Positions 1-7,440 of a DNA stretch of 64,000 nucleotides are shown in pieces (position 1 is the first letter of the stretch; each line of letters starts with the position of its first letter). This DNA comes from Rhizobium aethiopicum (lineage in GTDB: Bacteria > Pseudomonadota > Alphaproteobacteria > Rhizobiales > Rhizobiaceae), in the NCBI RefSeq assembly GCF_014197535.1, contig NZ_JACIFV010000013.1, positions 62,001-126,000 on the forward strand, written 5' to 3'. A program made the position numbers and the translations under genes. Below the pieces are notes generated by a model that made no database searches, was not told the origin of the DNA, and was given only the letters and a program-made list of their open reading frames with translations.

Positions 1-704
1 TGTGCGGGGCAGCCGGTATTGGCCCCGGTCTCGAAGATCGTGTGCATCGCCAGGAGCTCGGTAATCGCTGGCCGCGACAGACCATGCGCCCGCCAATCGG
101 TGATGCCGCTTGCCTTCACCTGCTCCATATAGCTGCGCACCGCCTCGTCATCCTCATTATGCACGCCGGCCGTCAGCCCGGTCGGCGCGATCGCCGCAAA
201 GCAGGCGTCGAGCAGGGCAGGGGGAATGCGCGGAAAACGTTTGGGATCGGTGCCGAAGGTCGAAAATTTGAACGCAGCGACACCGGCCTCGACTATCTCC
301 GGGATTCGCGCCGGGCCTTCTTGCGGATCGATGGTACCGTAAAGGGCAAAATCGACGCGCGCCTGCGGGGCGGCATGGTCGATCTTCCGCTTGACCGCCG
401 CCGCCGAGCAGACGAGATTGCCCTCGTCGTAAGGCATGTCGACGATCGTAGTCACGCCGCCGGCCGCTGCCGACCGCGTCGACCAGACGAAATCCTCCTG
501 ATCCTTCTGGGAAAGTGAATGCACCTGCGCGTCGATGGCGCCGGGCAGGATCAGCGCACTTCCGAGCAGATGCCGTTCACGCGCTGCAGGCGGCACGCCG
601 AGGCCGACCTCGGTGATCTTGCCGCCGTGCACCGCCACATAACCCTCTTTGACGATGCGGTCCGGCAGCACCACCGTGCCCTGCAAAACGAGATCGAAGT
701 CCAT
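1..704 (-). CDS. Amidohydrolase, dihydroorotase/allantoinase/hydantoinase-like (C-terminus cut off)
   Basis: The first 234 residues of a cyclic-amidohydrolase-type protein are visible; the gene runs off the left edge. ATG at 702-704 follows a GGGAGGA ribosome site. An N-terminal beta-sandwich half (residues 1-55) leads into the metal loop, which reads DAQVH at 58-62, so the first His of the usual DxHxH is Gln60 while His62 stays. A Lys in the carboxylated-Lys context AFKFSTF (Lys146) and a later metal-type His in AGVHNEDDE (His182) are present. Family members hydrolyse ring amides such as dihydropyrimidines, hydantoins or allantoin; the substrate here cannot be told. It lies 138 bases downstream of the HAL-like gene on the same strand, so co-transcription is likely. 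Confidence 0.85.
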   Translation of the reverse strand, partial: MDFDLVLQGTVVLPDRIVKEGYVAVHGGKITEVGLGVPPAARERHLLGSALILPGAIDAQVHSLSQKDQEDFVWSTRSAAAGGVTTIVDMPYDEGNLVCSAAAVKRKIDHAAPQARVDFALYGTIDPQEGPARIPEIVEAGVAAFKFSTFGTDPKRFPRIPPALLDACFAAIAPTGLTAGVHNEDDEAVRSYMEQVKASGITDWRAHGLSRPAITELLAMHTIFETGANTGCPA

Positions 705-748
705 ACCGCTTCCTCCCTAGACTGACGTCGGAACCGTTGCCGGCCGGA

Positions 749-787
749 GCATGATGCCGAAGCTTGAACGTCTTTCGGACGGCATCG
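749..787. repeat. Short palindromic repeat (GATGCCGAA type)
   Basis: The gap between the lyase-like gene and the amidohydrolase holds an imperfect inverted repeat: GATGCCGAA near 754 faces TTCGGACGGCATC near 775. Similar GCATGATGCCGAA palindromes are frequent in rhizobial intergenic DNA (from memory, not searched). It could fold as a hairpin in the transcript and modulate expression of the downstream amidohydrolase. Confidence 0.45.
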
Positions 788-842
788 CGCGCCGACTGGT
801 TAATGTAGAGCAGGATTGAGTTTTTTGGGCCTTGGCCCGCAA

Positions 843-2420
843 TCACCCTGCGCGGCTAGCCAAGCGCCCTTCGATGGGCTCCGGCGAACCGAGTGCAAAG
901 AAATCGTCGAAAGAGGCGATCGGAACCTGCTCGGTCAGTTTCGCGAGAAAGTCGTCCGATCCGAGCTCTTCCTCGATCGCCTCCACCTCAGCCGAAAGCG
1001 GCCGGTCGACGGTATAAAAGGCCGCATGTTTGCGCACGACGTCGTAGAGCATGCCGGCCACGCCCTTCGGTTCATCGCCGAGTATGTCGATCGCCTGGGC
1101 AGATAGCAGCGCCTCGAGTGCCGCGAGGCGCTTCAGCGCCTGCATCTGCCGCTCGAAGCGCTCGATGACCAGCGGCAGGAAGGCGGCCTCGTCCTCCAGG
1201 CCGGCCGCAACGACCAGCGACTGCGCCGAAACTGGACCTGACATCGACAGCACACGCGAGAAGATTTCGCCGGCAAGCTTGATGATCGGCCCGAAGCCGG
1301 TGGCAATCCGTCCCGGCGGCACCAGGTTGACCGGCAGGTCGCGCCGTTGGCCGTTGCCGAGAATGACGCAGCGGTTGAAGGCGTTGCGCGCCGCATGCGC
1401 CATGCAGAGTGCGGCCGATTCGAGCAGGATCGTCACATCGAGCGGAAGCGAACCGCCTGATGTCATCACCCGGCCCTCGACGACAACCGGATTGTCGTCC
1501 GAGCGTCCGGTGGCGGCAAGGATCTTGTGGCCGGTCGAAAGCAGATTTTCGATGACGGCGCCGAACACCTGGGCGATCATGCGCAGGCTGAGCGGATCCT
1601 GCACATGCGTTGCAACCGGCCAGTCCCATTCGTCCGAGGCGTTGCAGAGCCAGGCGCCGATCAGCGCCTCGCGCGCCGTGCCGACATGGCGGACCGCCTT
1701 CCATGGATCGCGGGAGGCGCCGAGCGCACCTGATGCCATCATCCCGGTCGCGAGCAGGATGCGGATCGAGGCCGCGGCATTTCGCGTCGTTTCCGCCGCC
1801 GCCGCAAAGCTCACCGCATTGACGCTGAGCGAGGCGAGACTGTCGCGCGGCGCCATCCGCACCGGTTCCAGTCCCGCTGCCCGGAAAGCGTCGGCCGCCT
1901 GCATCCGGTTGCCGCGGTAGACCGCTTCACCGACGCCGGTCAGCACCGCGCCGATCTGCCCCATCAGGCCGATATCGGCGCAGCCGATCGAGCCGGTGCG
2001 GCGCACGACCGGGATGAGATCGGCCTCGAGCATCCTGATATAGGCCTCGATCAGCTCCGGCGTGCAGCCGACCTGGCCGGTCAGCGCCGTGTTGACGCGG
2101 ATCGCCATGGCATTGCGCACGACATTGCAGGAAAAGGGCGTGCCGGTGCCGAAGTGATGGGCGCGCACCAGGCCGAGATTGAAGGTGTCGAGTTCGTCGG
2201 CCGACCACTCCACATCCTTCATGGCGCCGACGCCGGTCGTCGATCCGTAAACGGGCGTGCCGGCGGCAATCGCGTCCTCGACGATCTCGCGGGCAATCGC
2301 GATGCGGGCCATGCCGGTCGGTGAAGCCGAAATCCTCGCCTTGCCGGCACCAATCGTCACCATCTCGGCAAAACCGAGCGGTCGTCCGGAAAGTTCGATG
2401 CCGGGGCGTTCGTGCTGCAT
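843..2420 (-). CDS. HAL/PAL-family lyase-like protein lacking the MIO triad
   Basis: This 525-residue protein has the length and order of histidine/phenylalanine ammonia-lyases. The N-terminal tyrosine loop is kept (VYGSTTGVG, Tyr58), as are the Asn of the active site (Asn201), the segment VQDPLSLR (273-280, with Arg280) and the late Glu-rich GLEDEAAF segment. The cofactor site is not: where HAL has GSVGASGDLAPL, this protein has GSIGCADIGLMG, so the Ala-Ser-Gly that cyclises to MIO is Cys147-Ala148-Asp149. The Tyr of the QDPYSLR motif is also Leu277. Ammonia-lyase activity is therefore doubtful. ATG at 2418-2420 has an AGGAG 7-8 bases upstream. It lies between ubiB (88 bases upstream) and the amidohydrolase, on the same strand. 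Confidence 0.88.
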   Translation of the reverse strand: MQHERPGIELSGRPLGFAEMVTIGAGKARISASPTGMARIAIAREIVEDAIAAGTPVYGSTTGVGAMKDVEWSADELDTFNLGLVRAHHFGTGTPFSCNVVRNAMAIRVNTALTGQVGCTPELIEAYIRMLEADLIPVVRRTGSIGCADIGLMGQIGAVLTGVGEAVYRGNRMQAADAFRAAGLEPVRMAPRDSLASLSVNAVSFAAAAETTRNAAASIRILLATGMMASGALGASRDPWKAVRHVGTAREALIGAWLCNASDEWDWPVATHVQDPLSLRMIAQVFGAVIENLLSTGHKILAATGRSDDNPVVVEGRVMTSGGSLPLDVTILLESAALCMAHAARNAFNRCVILGNGQRRDLPVNLVPPGRIATGFGPIIKLAGEIFSRVLSMSGPVSAQSLVVAAGLEDEAAFLPLVIERFERQMQALKRLAALEALLSAQAIDILGDEPKGVAGMLYDVVRKHAAFYTVDRPLSAEVEAIEEELGSDDFLAKLTEQVPIASFDDFFALGSPEPIEGRLASRAG

Positions 2421-2508
2421 GTGCCTTATCTCCTAAACTGCGAGACTAAGCGAGCCCTCCGTCACATGGGATATCCTAAATGCCGAACACAGCATGTTAT
2501 CGGAGCGG

Positions 2509-4083
2509 TCAGCTCAGCATCCAGGCAATATAGAGAAGCGTCAATGCAATCACCCAGAGCGCGATCCTGGCCGAGCGGTTGTGCCGCGCCTCGGCCCTGC
2601 CGATCGCCTCGGCCGTCTGGTCGTCGAAACGCAGGCCATGTTCGCTCATATGCAGCAGCTGGTGGTGGAATTTCTCGGTTTTCGCCGCGATTTCGGGCGC
2701 GGCTTCGGCGAGCTTGACCGCCGCCTTCAGCCCGTCCTTGAGGTCGGTGACGATCCGCTTCGGGCCGAGATTGGTGCGGATCCAATCGCCGACGACCGGC
2801 TCGGAGGCCTTCCACATATTGAAGCGCGGATTGAGCATGCGCGACACGCCTTCGACCACCACCATGGTCTTCTGCAGCATCACCAGCTCCGGCCGTGTGG
2901 CCATGTCGAACAGTTCGGTCACTTCGAACAGCAGCGTCAGAAGCTTGCCCATCGAGATCGTTTCGGCCGGCTGCCCGTGGATCGGCTCGCCGATTGCCCG
3001 GATCGCCTGGGCGAAGCTTTCGACATTGTGGTGGCCGGGCACGTAGCCGGCCTCGAAATGCACCTCTGCGACACGGGTGTAATCGCGGGTGATGAAGCCA
3101 TAGAGGATCTCGGCGAGGAACCGTCGCTCCTTCTTGCCGAGCCGCCCGACAATACCCATGTCGACCGCGACGATCATGCCGCCGGCATCGACGAAGAGAT
3201 TGCCGGGATGCATGTCGGCATGGAAGAAACCGTCGCGCAGCGTGTGGCGCAGGAAGGACTGGATCAGCGTATCGGCGAGCAGGTTGAGGTCGTGGCCGGC
3301 CGCGCGCAGCCCCTCGACGTCGGACATTCTCGTGCCGTCGATCCATTCCATGGTGATGACGTCGCGGCCCGTGCGCTCCCAGTCGACCTTCGGCACGCGA
3401 AAGCCGGGATCGCTGTCGGTGTTTTCGGCAATCTCCGAAAGCGCTGCCGCCTCAAGGCGAAGATCCATCTCCACCTTCGTCGTCTGTTCCAGCGTCTTCG
3501 TCACCTCGACCGGCCGCAGCCGTCGGCTGGACGGCATGAACCGCTCCTGCATATGAGCGACCAGGTACATTGCCTCGATGTCATGGACAAAACGCTGGCG
3601 AACGCCCGGTCGGACGACCTTGACGGCGACCTTCCTTCGGCCTTCTGCCGTTTCGACTTCGGCCGGATGCACTTGCGCGATCGAGGCGGCGGCGATCGGC
3701 TCGCCGAAGCTCACATAGAGTTCGTCGATCGGCCGCCCGAGTGATCCTTCGATATTCGCCTTTGCGGCCGCCGAGGGGAAGAAGGCCATCCGGTCCTGCA
3801 ACTGCGACAGGTCGTTGGCGAATTCGACGCCGACGACGTCAGGCCGCGTCGCCAGGAACTGGCCGATCTTGACATAAGAAGGGCCGAGCCGCTCGACCGC
3901 CTGCGCCAGCCGGTCGCTGCGCTTCTGATACCGCGCCCTGCCGCGCTCGAAAATCGTAACGAAGGATTTGGCAAGCGCGACCGAAGGCGGCAGTCCTTCG
4001 GACGGCAGGGCCGACACGACACCCTCACGCACGAGCACCCAGCCGACGCGCCAAAGGCGGAAATAGGCTCCGAAAGTGCTCAT
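2509..4083 (-). CDS. ubiB: Ubiquinone biosynthesis accessory kinase-like protein UbiB
   Basis: This 524-residue protein is a member of the ABC1/ADCK/UbiB atypical kinase family needed for aerobic ubiquinone synthesis. Visible marks are the KxGQ motif KIGQ (72-75), the Ala-rich loop AAASIAQVH (131-139), the VAVKV lysine (Lys155), HADMHPGN (288-295) and a DMG replacing DFG (308-310). A single hydrophobic segment at the extreme C-terminus (about 504-523) should anchor it in the inner membrane. ATG at 4081-4083. The neighbouring ubiE acts in the same pathway on the same strand, separated by a 218-base gap holding a large palindrome. Confidence 0.96.
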   Translation of the reverse strand: MSTFGAYFRLWRVGWVLVREGVVSALPSEGLPPSVALAKSFVTIFERGRARYQKRSDRLAQAVERLGPSYVKIGQFLATRPDVVGVEFANDLSQLQDRMAFFPSAAAKANIEGSLGRPIDELYVSFGEPIAAASIAQVHPAEVETAEGRRKVAVKVVRPGVRQRFVHDIEAMYLVAHMQERFMPSSRRLRPVEVTKTLEQTTKVEMDLRLEAAALSEIAENTDSDPGFRVPKVDWERTGRDVITMEWIDGTRMSDVEGLRAAGHDLNLLADTLIQSFLRHTLRDGFFHADMHPGNLFVDAGGMIVAVDMGIVGRLGKKERRFLAEILYGFITRDYTRVAEVHFEAGYVPGHHNVESFAQAIRAIGEPIHGQPAETISMGKLLTLLFEVTELFDMATRPELVMLQKTMVVVEGVSRMLNPRFNMWKASEPVVGDWIRTNLGPKRIVTDLKDGLKAAVKLAEAAPEIAAKTEKFHHQLLHMSEHGLRFDDQTAEAIGRAEARHNRSARIALWVIALTLLYIAWMLS

Positions 4084-4119
4084 GCAGGCTGGCCTGCTTG
4101 CGAAGGCGCGGCCAATCTC

Positions 4120-4280
4120 TCCTCCCTCATTCCTGTGCTCGTCACAGGAATCCAGCCACCGCGCGTCTGCGCGGTGAATGACTTAAGAAGCATTAACGAG
4201 TCTCCTGCGCCCAAGGACTTGGGCGCGCTGGATTCCTGTGACGTCCCTCGGGCAAAGCCCGAGGAAGGGAATGAGGGGGA
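4120..4280. repeat. Large palindromic intergenic element
   Basis: The ubiE-ubiB gap is filled by a nested inverted repeat. A 16-bp perfect arm GTCACAGGAATCCAGC (4141-4156) pairs with GCTGGATTCCTGTGAC (4227-4242). Outer arms CCTCCCTCATTCC (4121-4133) and GGGAATGAGGGGGA (4267-4280) also match. Inside and beside them are smaller hairpins, GCGCCCAAG-GA-CTTGGGCGC (4207-4226) and CCTCGGGC-AAA-GCCCGAGG (about 4246-4264). It resembles rhizobial mosaic/REP-like repeats and could form a strong RNA structure between the two ubi genes. Confidence 0.75.
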
Positions 4281-4301
4281 GCATGTAGCCTGCATCATCC
4301 C

Positions 4302-5078
4302 TCAGAGCTTCCAGCCGGAATGGAGCGCGGCGATGCCGCCGGTATAATTGGTATAGGTGACCCGCGAAAAGCCGGCTTGGCGGATCATCGCCGCGAAATT
4401 CTCCTGGTTCGGGAACTTGCGGATCGATTCCACCAGATACTGGTAGGGTTCGGCATCGCCGGTGATCGCCTTGCCGAATTGCGGAATGGCGTTGAAAGAC
4501 CAGGCGTCATAGATCTTGTCGAGAAGCGGCATATCGACTTCCGAAAACTCCAGGACCAGTAGCCGTCCGCCGCGTTTCAACACGCGATAGGCCTCGGACA
4601 GCGCCTTGTCGATCCTCGGCACGTTGCGAATGCCGAAGGCGATCGTATAGGCATCGAAGCTCGCGGCCTCGAAGGGCAGTTCCTCGGCATTCGCCTCGAT
4701 GAAGGTGAGATTGTCGGAAAGCTTCTTCTTTGCCGCCCGTTCGGCGCCGACGCCGAGCATCGAGCCGTTGATATCGAGCACCGTCGCATGTGCCTGCCGA
4801 CCAGAGGCCTCGATGATGCGAAAGGCGATGTCGCCGGTGCCGCCGGCAACGTCGAGCACCTTGTAGCCCGGCTCCTTGCGCGGGTTGAGCGCCGAGATCA
4901 TCGCATCTTTCCAGGCCCGGTGCATGCCCATCGACATCACATCGTTCATGATGTCGTAGCGTTTGGCGACCTTGTGGAACACCTGGTTGACCAGACCCTG
5001 CTTCTCGCCGCCCGGCACCTCGCGGAAGCCGTAGGAGGTCTCCATGCCGCCATCGGCGGAAGTGCGGCTTTCTGACAT
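4302..5078 (-). CDS. ubiE: Ubiquinone/menaquinone C-methyltransferase UbiE
   Basis: A 258-residue SAM-dependent methyltransferase. It has the Rossmann motif I VLDVAGGTGD (74-83), an acidic motif II region (VLDINGSML, 100-108) and the UbiE signature around YTIAFGIRNV (144-153). UbiE methylates the benzoquinol ring carbon in ubiquinone synthesis (menaquinone in other bacteria). ATG at 5076-5078. It is divergent from mutM, with 147 bases between the two starts that must hold both promoters, and it is followed by ubiB on the same strand. Confidence 0.97.
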   Translation of the reverse strand: MSESRTSADGGMETSYGFREVPGGEKQGLVNQVFHKVAKRYDIMNDVMSMGMHRAWKDAMISALNPRKEPGYKVLDVAGGTGDIAFRIIEASGRQAHATVLDINGSMLGVGAERAAKKKLSDNLTFIEANAEELPFEAASFDAYTIAFGIRNVPRIDKALSEAYRVLKRGGRLLVLEFSEVDMPLLDKIYDAWSFNAIPQFGKAITGDAEPYQYLVESIRKFPNQENFAAMIRQAGFSRVTYTNYTGGIAALHSGWKL

Positions 5079-5225
5079 CAGGCTGCTCCGTTCCTTGAAG
5101 ATCGGCGCGGCGACCGTAGCGAAAGACCGCGCGCGACGTTATCACTGGACCGCGCTCTCCGCGGCACATGGCGCTATAGCGCACATCGTCCTCGGTTGAA
5201 ACACGTTCGATAGAGATGGGTTAAG

Positions 5226-6116
5226 ATGCCGGAATTGCCAGAAGTCGAAACGGTCAAGCGCGGCCTGGCGCCGGCGATGGAAGGCGCTCTCATTGCCAGG
5301 CTGGAACTGCGGCGCAAGGATTTGCGCTTCCCCTTTCCCGATGCATTGGCGGACAGGGTTTCCGGCCGCACCATCATCGGCCTTGGTCGCCGCGCCAAAT
5401 ATCTGCTGGTCGATCTCGACGACGGCAACACGCTGATTTCCCATCTCGGCATGTCCGGTTCCTTTCGCATCGAGGAGAACTCCGTCTCCGCAACCCCGGG
5501 CGAGTTCCACCACGCCCGCTCGAAGGACGAGAAACACGATCACGTCGTCTTTCATCTGCAGGGACCGGACGGCGCTCGCCGCGTCATCTACAACGACCCG
5601 CGCCGTTTCGGCTTCATGGATATGGTCGGACGCGCCGATCTCGCCGCCCATCCCTTCTTCCGCGATCTCGGCCCGGAGCCGACGGGAAACGAACTCGGCG
5701 CCGCCTATCTGGCCGAACGCTTCCGCGACAAGGCGCAGCCGCTGAAGAGCGCGCTGCTCGACCAGAAGAACATTGCCGGTCTCGGCAATATATATGTATG
5801 TGAGGCGCTGTGGCGCGCGCATTTGTCGCCGCTGCGTGCTGCCGGCACGCTGGTGACGCCGGGCGGCCGGCCGAAGCATGAGCTCGACCTGCTGGTCGCC
5901 TCGATCCGCGACGTCATCGCCGATGCAATCGCCGCCGGCGGATCGTCGCTGCGAGACCATATCCAGGCCGATGGATCGCTCGGTTATTTCCAGCATTCCT
6001 TCTCCGTCTATGATCGCGAAGGTGAGGCTTGCGGCACGCCCGGCTGCGGCGGTACGGTCGCCCGTGTCGTGCAGGCGGGCCGCTCCACCTTCTATTGCGC
6101 CGCCTGTCAGAAGTAA
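5226..6116 (+). CDS. mutM: Formamidopyrimidine-DNA glycosylase MutM (Fpg)
   Basis: This 296-residue protein removes 8-oxoguanine and formamidopyrimidines from DNA and nicks the abasic site. The N-terminal catalytic PELPEVE is intact (Pro2 and Glu3 after Met removal), Lys58 sits in the RRAKYL segment, and the C-terminal zinc finger has cysteines at 269, 274, 291 and 294. The length is slightly above the usual 270 or so because of an insert around residues 85-105. The start lies directly before the invariant PELPEVE. It is followed after 23 bases by an enoyl-CoA hydratase on the same strand. Confidence 0.98.
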   Translation: MPELPEVETVKRGLAPAMEGALIARLELRRKDLRFPFPDALADRVSGRTIIGLGRRAKYLLVDLDDGNTLISHLGMSGSFRIEENSVSATPGEFHHARSKDEKHDHVVFHLQGPDGARRVIYNDPRRFGFMDMVGRADLAAHPFFRDLGPEPTGNELGAAYLAERFRDKAQPLKSALLDQKNIAGLGNIYVCEALWRAHLSPLRAAGTLVTPGGRPKHELDLLVASIRDVIADAIAAGGSSLRDHIQADGSLGYFQHSFSVYDREGEACGTPGCGGTVARVVQAGRSTFYCAACQK

Positions 6117-6139
6117 CAGTGAGAAACCGGGAGAACAGC

Positions 6140-6913
6140 ATGGCTTACGAGACCTTGATCGTCGAAACCCGAGGCACAGTCGGCCTCGTCACGCTGAACC
6201 GCCCGCAGGCGCTGAACGCGCTGAACTCTACCGTGCTGAGGGAACTGAAGCAGGCCTACGTCGCTTTCCACCAGGACGATGCCGTCGGCGCGATCGTGCT
6301 CACCGGCTCCGAACGCGCCTTTGCCGCCGGCGCCGACATCAAGGAGATGCAGTCGCTTCAGTTCGCCGACATCTATAAGAGTGATTTCATCAGCGGCTGG
6401 GATGACGTCGCCAAGGCGCGCAAGCCGGTGATCGCTGCCGTCAGCGGTTTTGCCCTCGGCGGTGGCTGCGAACTCGCCATGATGTGCGATTTCATCATCG
6501 CCTCGGAGACCGCGAGGTTCGGCCAGCCGGAGATCACCCTTGGCGTCATTCCCGGCATGGGCGGCTCTCAGCGGCTGACGCGGGCCGTCGGCAAGGCGAA
6601 GGCCATGGATCTGATCCTGACCGGCCGCATGATGGATGCGGCCGAGGCGGAACGGTCGGGACTCGTTTCGCGTGTGGTGCCGCCCGAGCGTCTCATCGAC
6701 GAGGCTTTGGCCGCCGCCGAAAAGATCGCGTCGCTTTCGCAGCCCTCGGTCATGATGGCCAAGGAGGCGGTCAACCGCGCCTTCGAGACGACGCTGGAGG
6801 AAGGGTTGCGGTTCGAACGCCGCCTGTTTCATAGTCTCTTTGCCACGGACGATCAGAAAGAAGGCATGGCCGCCTTCATCGAGAAGCGCAAACCAGCCTT
6901 CAAGCACCGTTGA
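6140..6913 (+). CDS. Enoyl-CoA hydratase (crotonase family)
   Basis: A 257-residue crotonase-fold protein, the usual length. The oxyanion-hole segments AFAAGADIKEM (60-70) and GFALGGGCELAMMCD (103-117) are present. Both catalytic glutamates of true hydratases are visible, Glu111 in GGGCELA and Glu131 in GQPEITLG, supporting 2-enoyl-CoA hydration in fatty-acid beta-oxidation. ATG at 6140 is chosen because the homologous N-terminus begins there and a GGGAGA precedes it; an upstream in-frame ATG at 6029 would overlap mutM. Its place between mutM and rpsT is typical of rhizobial chromosomes. Confidence 0.95.
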   Translation: MAYETLIVETRGTVGLVTLNRPQALNALNSTVLRELKQAYVAFHQDDAVGAIVLTGSERAFAAGADIKEMQSLQFADIYKSDFISGWDDVAKARKPVIAAVSGFALGGGCELAMMCDFIIASETARFGQPEITLGVIPGMGGSQRLTRAVGKAKAMDLILTGRMMDAAEAERSGLVSRVVPPERLIDEALAAAEKIASLSQPSVMMAKEAVNRAFETTLEEGLRFERRLFHSLFATDDQKEGMAAFIEKRKPAFKHR

Positions 6914-6954
6914 ATGCTTTTCGGCGCTTGCCGTCGGAAAGCTTGAAAATCCGC

Positions 6955-6983
6955 GTTGACGTGGGCCGGCTTTAGGGTTATAT
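6955..6983 (+). promoter_or_regulatory. Predicted housekeeping promoter of rpsT
   Basis: GTTGAC (6955-6960), 17 bases, then TTATAT (6978-6983). This is close to the alphaproteobacterial consensus CTTGAC-N17-CTATAT and lies about 120 bases before the rpsT start. Confidence 0.65.
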
Positions 6984-7104
6984 GCCCGCCCACGGTTCGG
7001 AAAGCCGCTCTGGTTTTCCGCGATTGCTCCCGTATTGCTGGATTTGGTGGCCGCAGGGCCCGCGGTAATGGCGGAGTTTGTTCGAATTCTTGAGAGAGGC
7101 ATCC

Positions 7105-7383
7105 ATGGCCAATACAACTTCGGCGAAAAAAGCGACCCGCAAGATCGCCCGCCGTACCGACGTCAATAAGGCTCGTCGCTCGCGCGTTCGTACTTTCGTT
7201 CGCCAGGTCGAAGAGGCCATCGCATCCGGTGACGCCGACAAGGCGAAGGCGGCTTTCCTGGCCGCTCAGCCGGAACTCGCCCGCGCCGCCAGCAAGGGCG
7301 TGCTGCACTCCAACACGGCATCGCGCAAGGTCTCTCGCCTGGCTGCTCGTGTGAAGGCTCTGTCGGTCTCCACGACCGCGTAA
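7105..7383 (+). CDS. rpsT: 30S ribosomal protein S20
   Basis: A 92-residue, highly basic, alpha-helical protein that binds 16S rRNA early in small-subunit assembly. The start MANTTSAKKATRKIARRT is the standard S20 beginning, so the ATG at 7105 (after GAGAGAGGC) is preferred over an in-frame upstream ATG at 7078. It has its own promoter and is followed by a strong terminator, so it is probably a single-gene unit. Confidence 0.97.
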   Translation: MANTTSAKKATRKIARRTDVNKARRSRVRTFVRQVEEAIASGDADKAKAAFLAAQPELARAASKGVLHSNTASRKVSRLAARVKALSVSTTA

Positions 7384-7413
7384 CAATCCATTAACGACCT
7401 CCTCGTTATGATT

Positions 7414-7440
7414 AGCCCGGTAATTTTACCGGGCTTTTTC
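7414..7440 (+). terminator. Rho-independent terminator of rpsT
   Basis: The inverted repeat AGCCCGGTAA (7414-7423) and TTACCGGGCT (7426-7435) is followed by a T run, about 30 bases after the rpsT stop. Confidence 0.9.

Noticed and set aside
1728..1736. An Ala-Ser-Gly at residues 229-231 of the HAL-like protein as an alternative MIO triad
   Set aside because: It lies about 80 residues after the canonical position, outside the inner loop that forms MIO, so it cannot replace Cys-Ala-Asp at 147-149.
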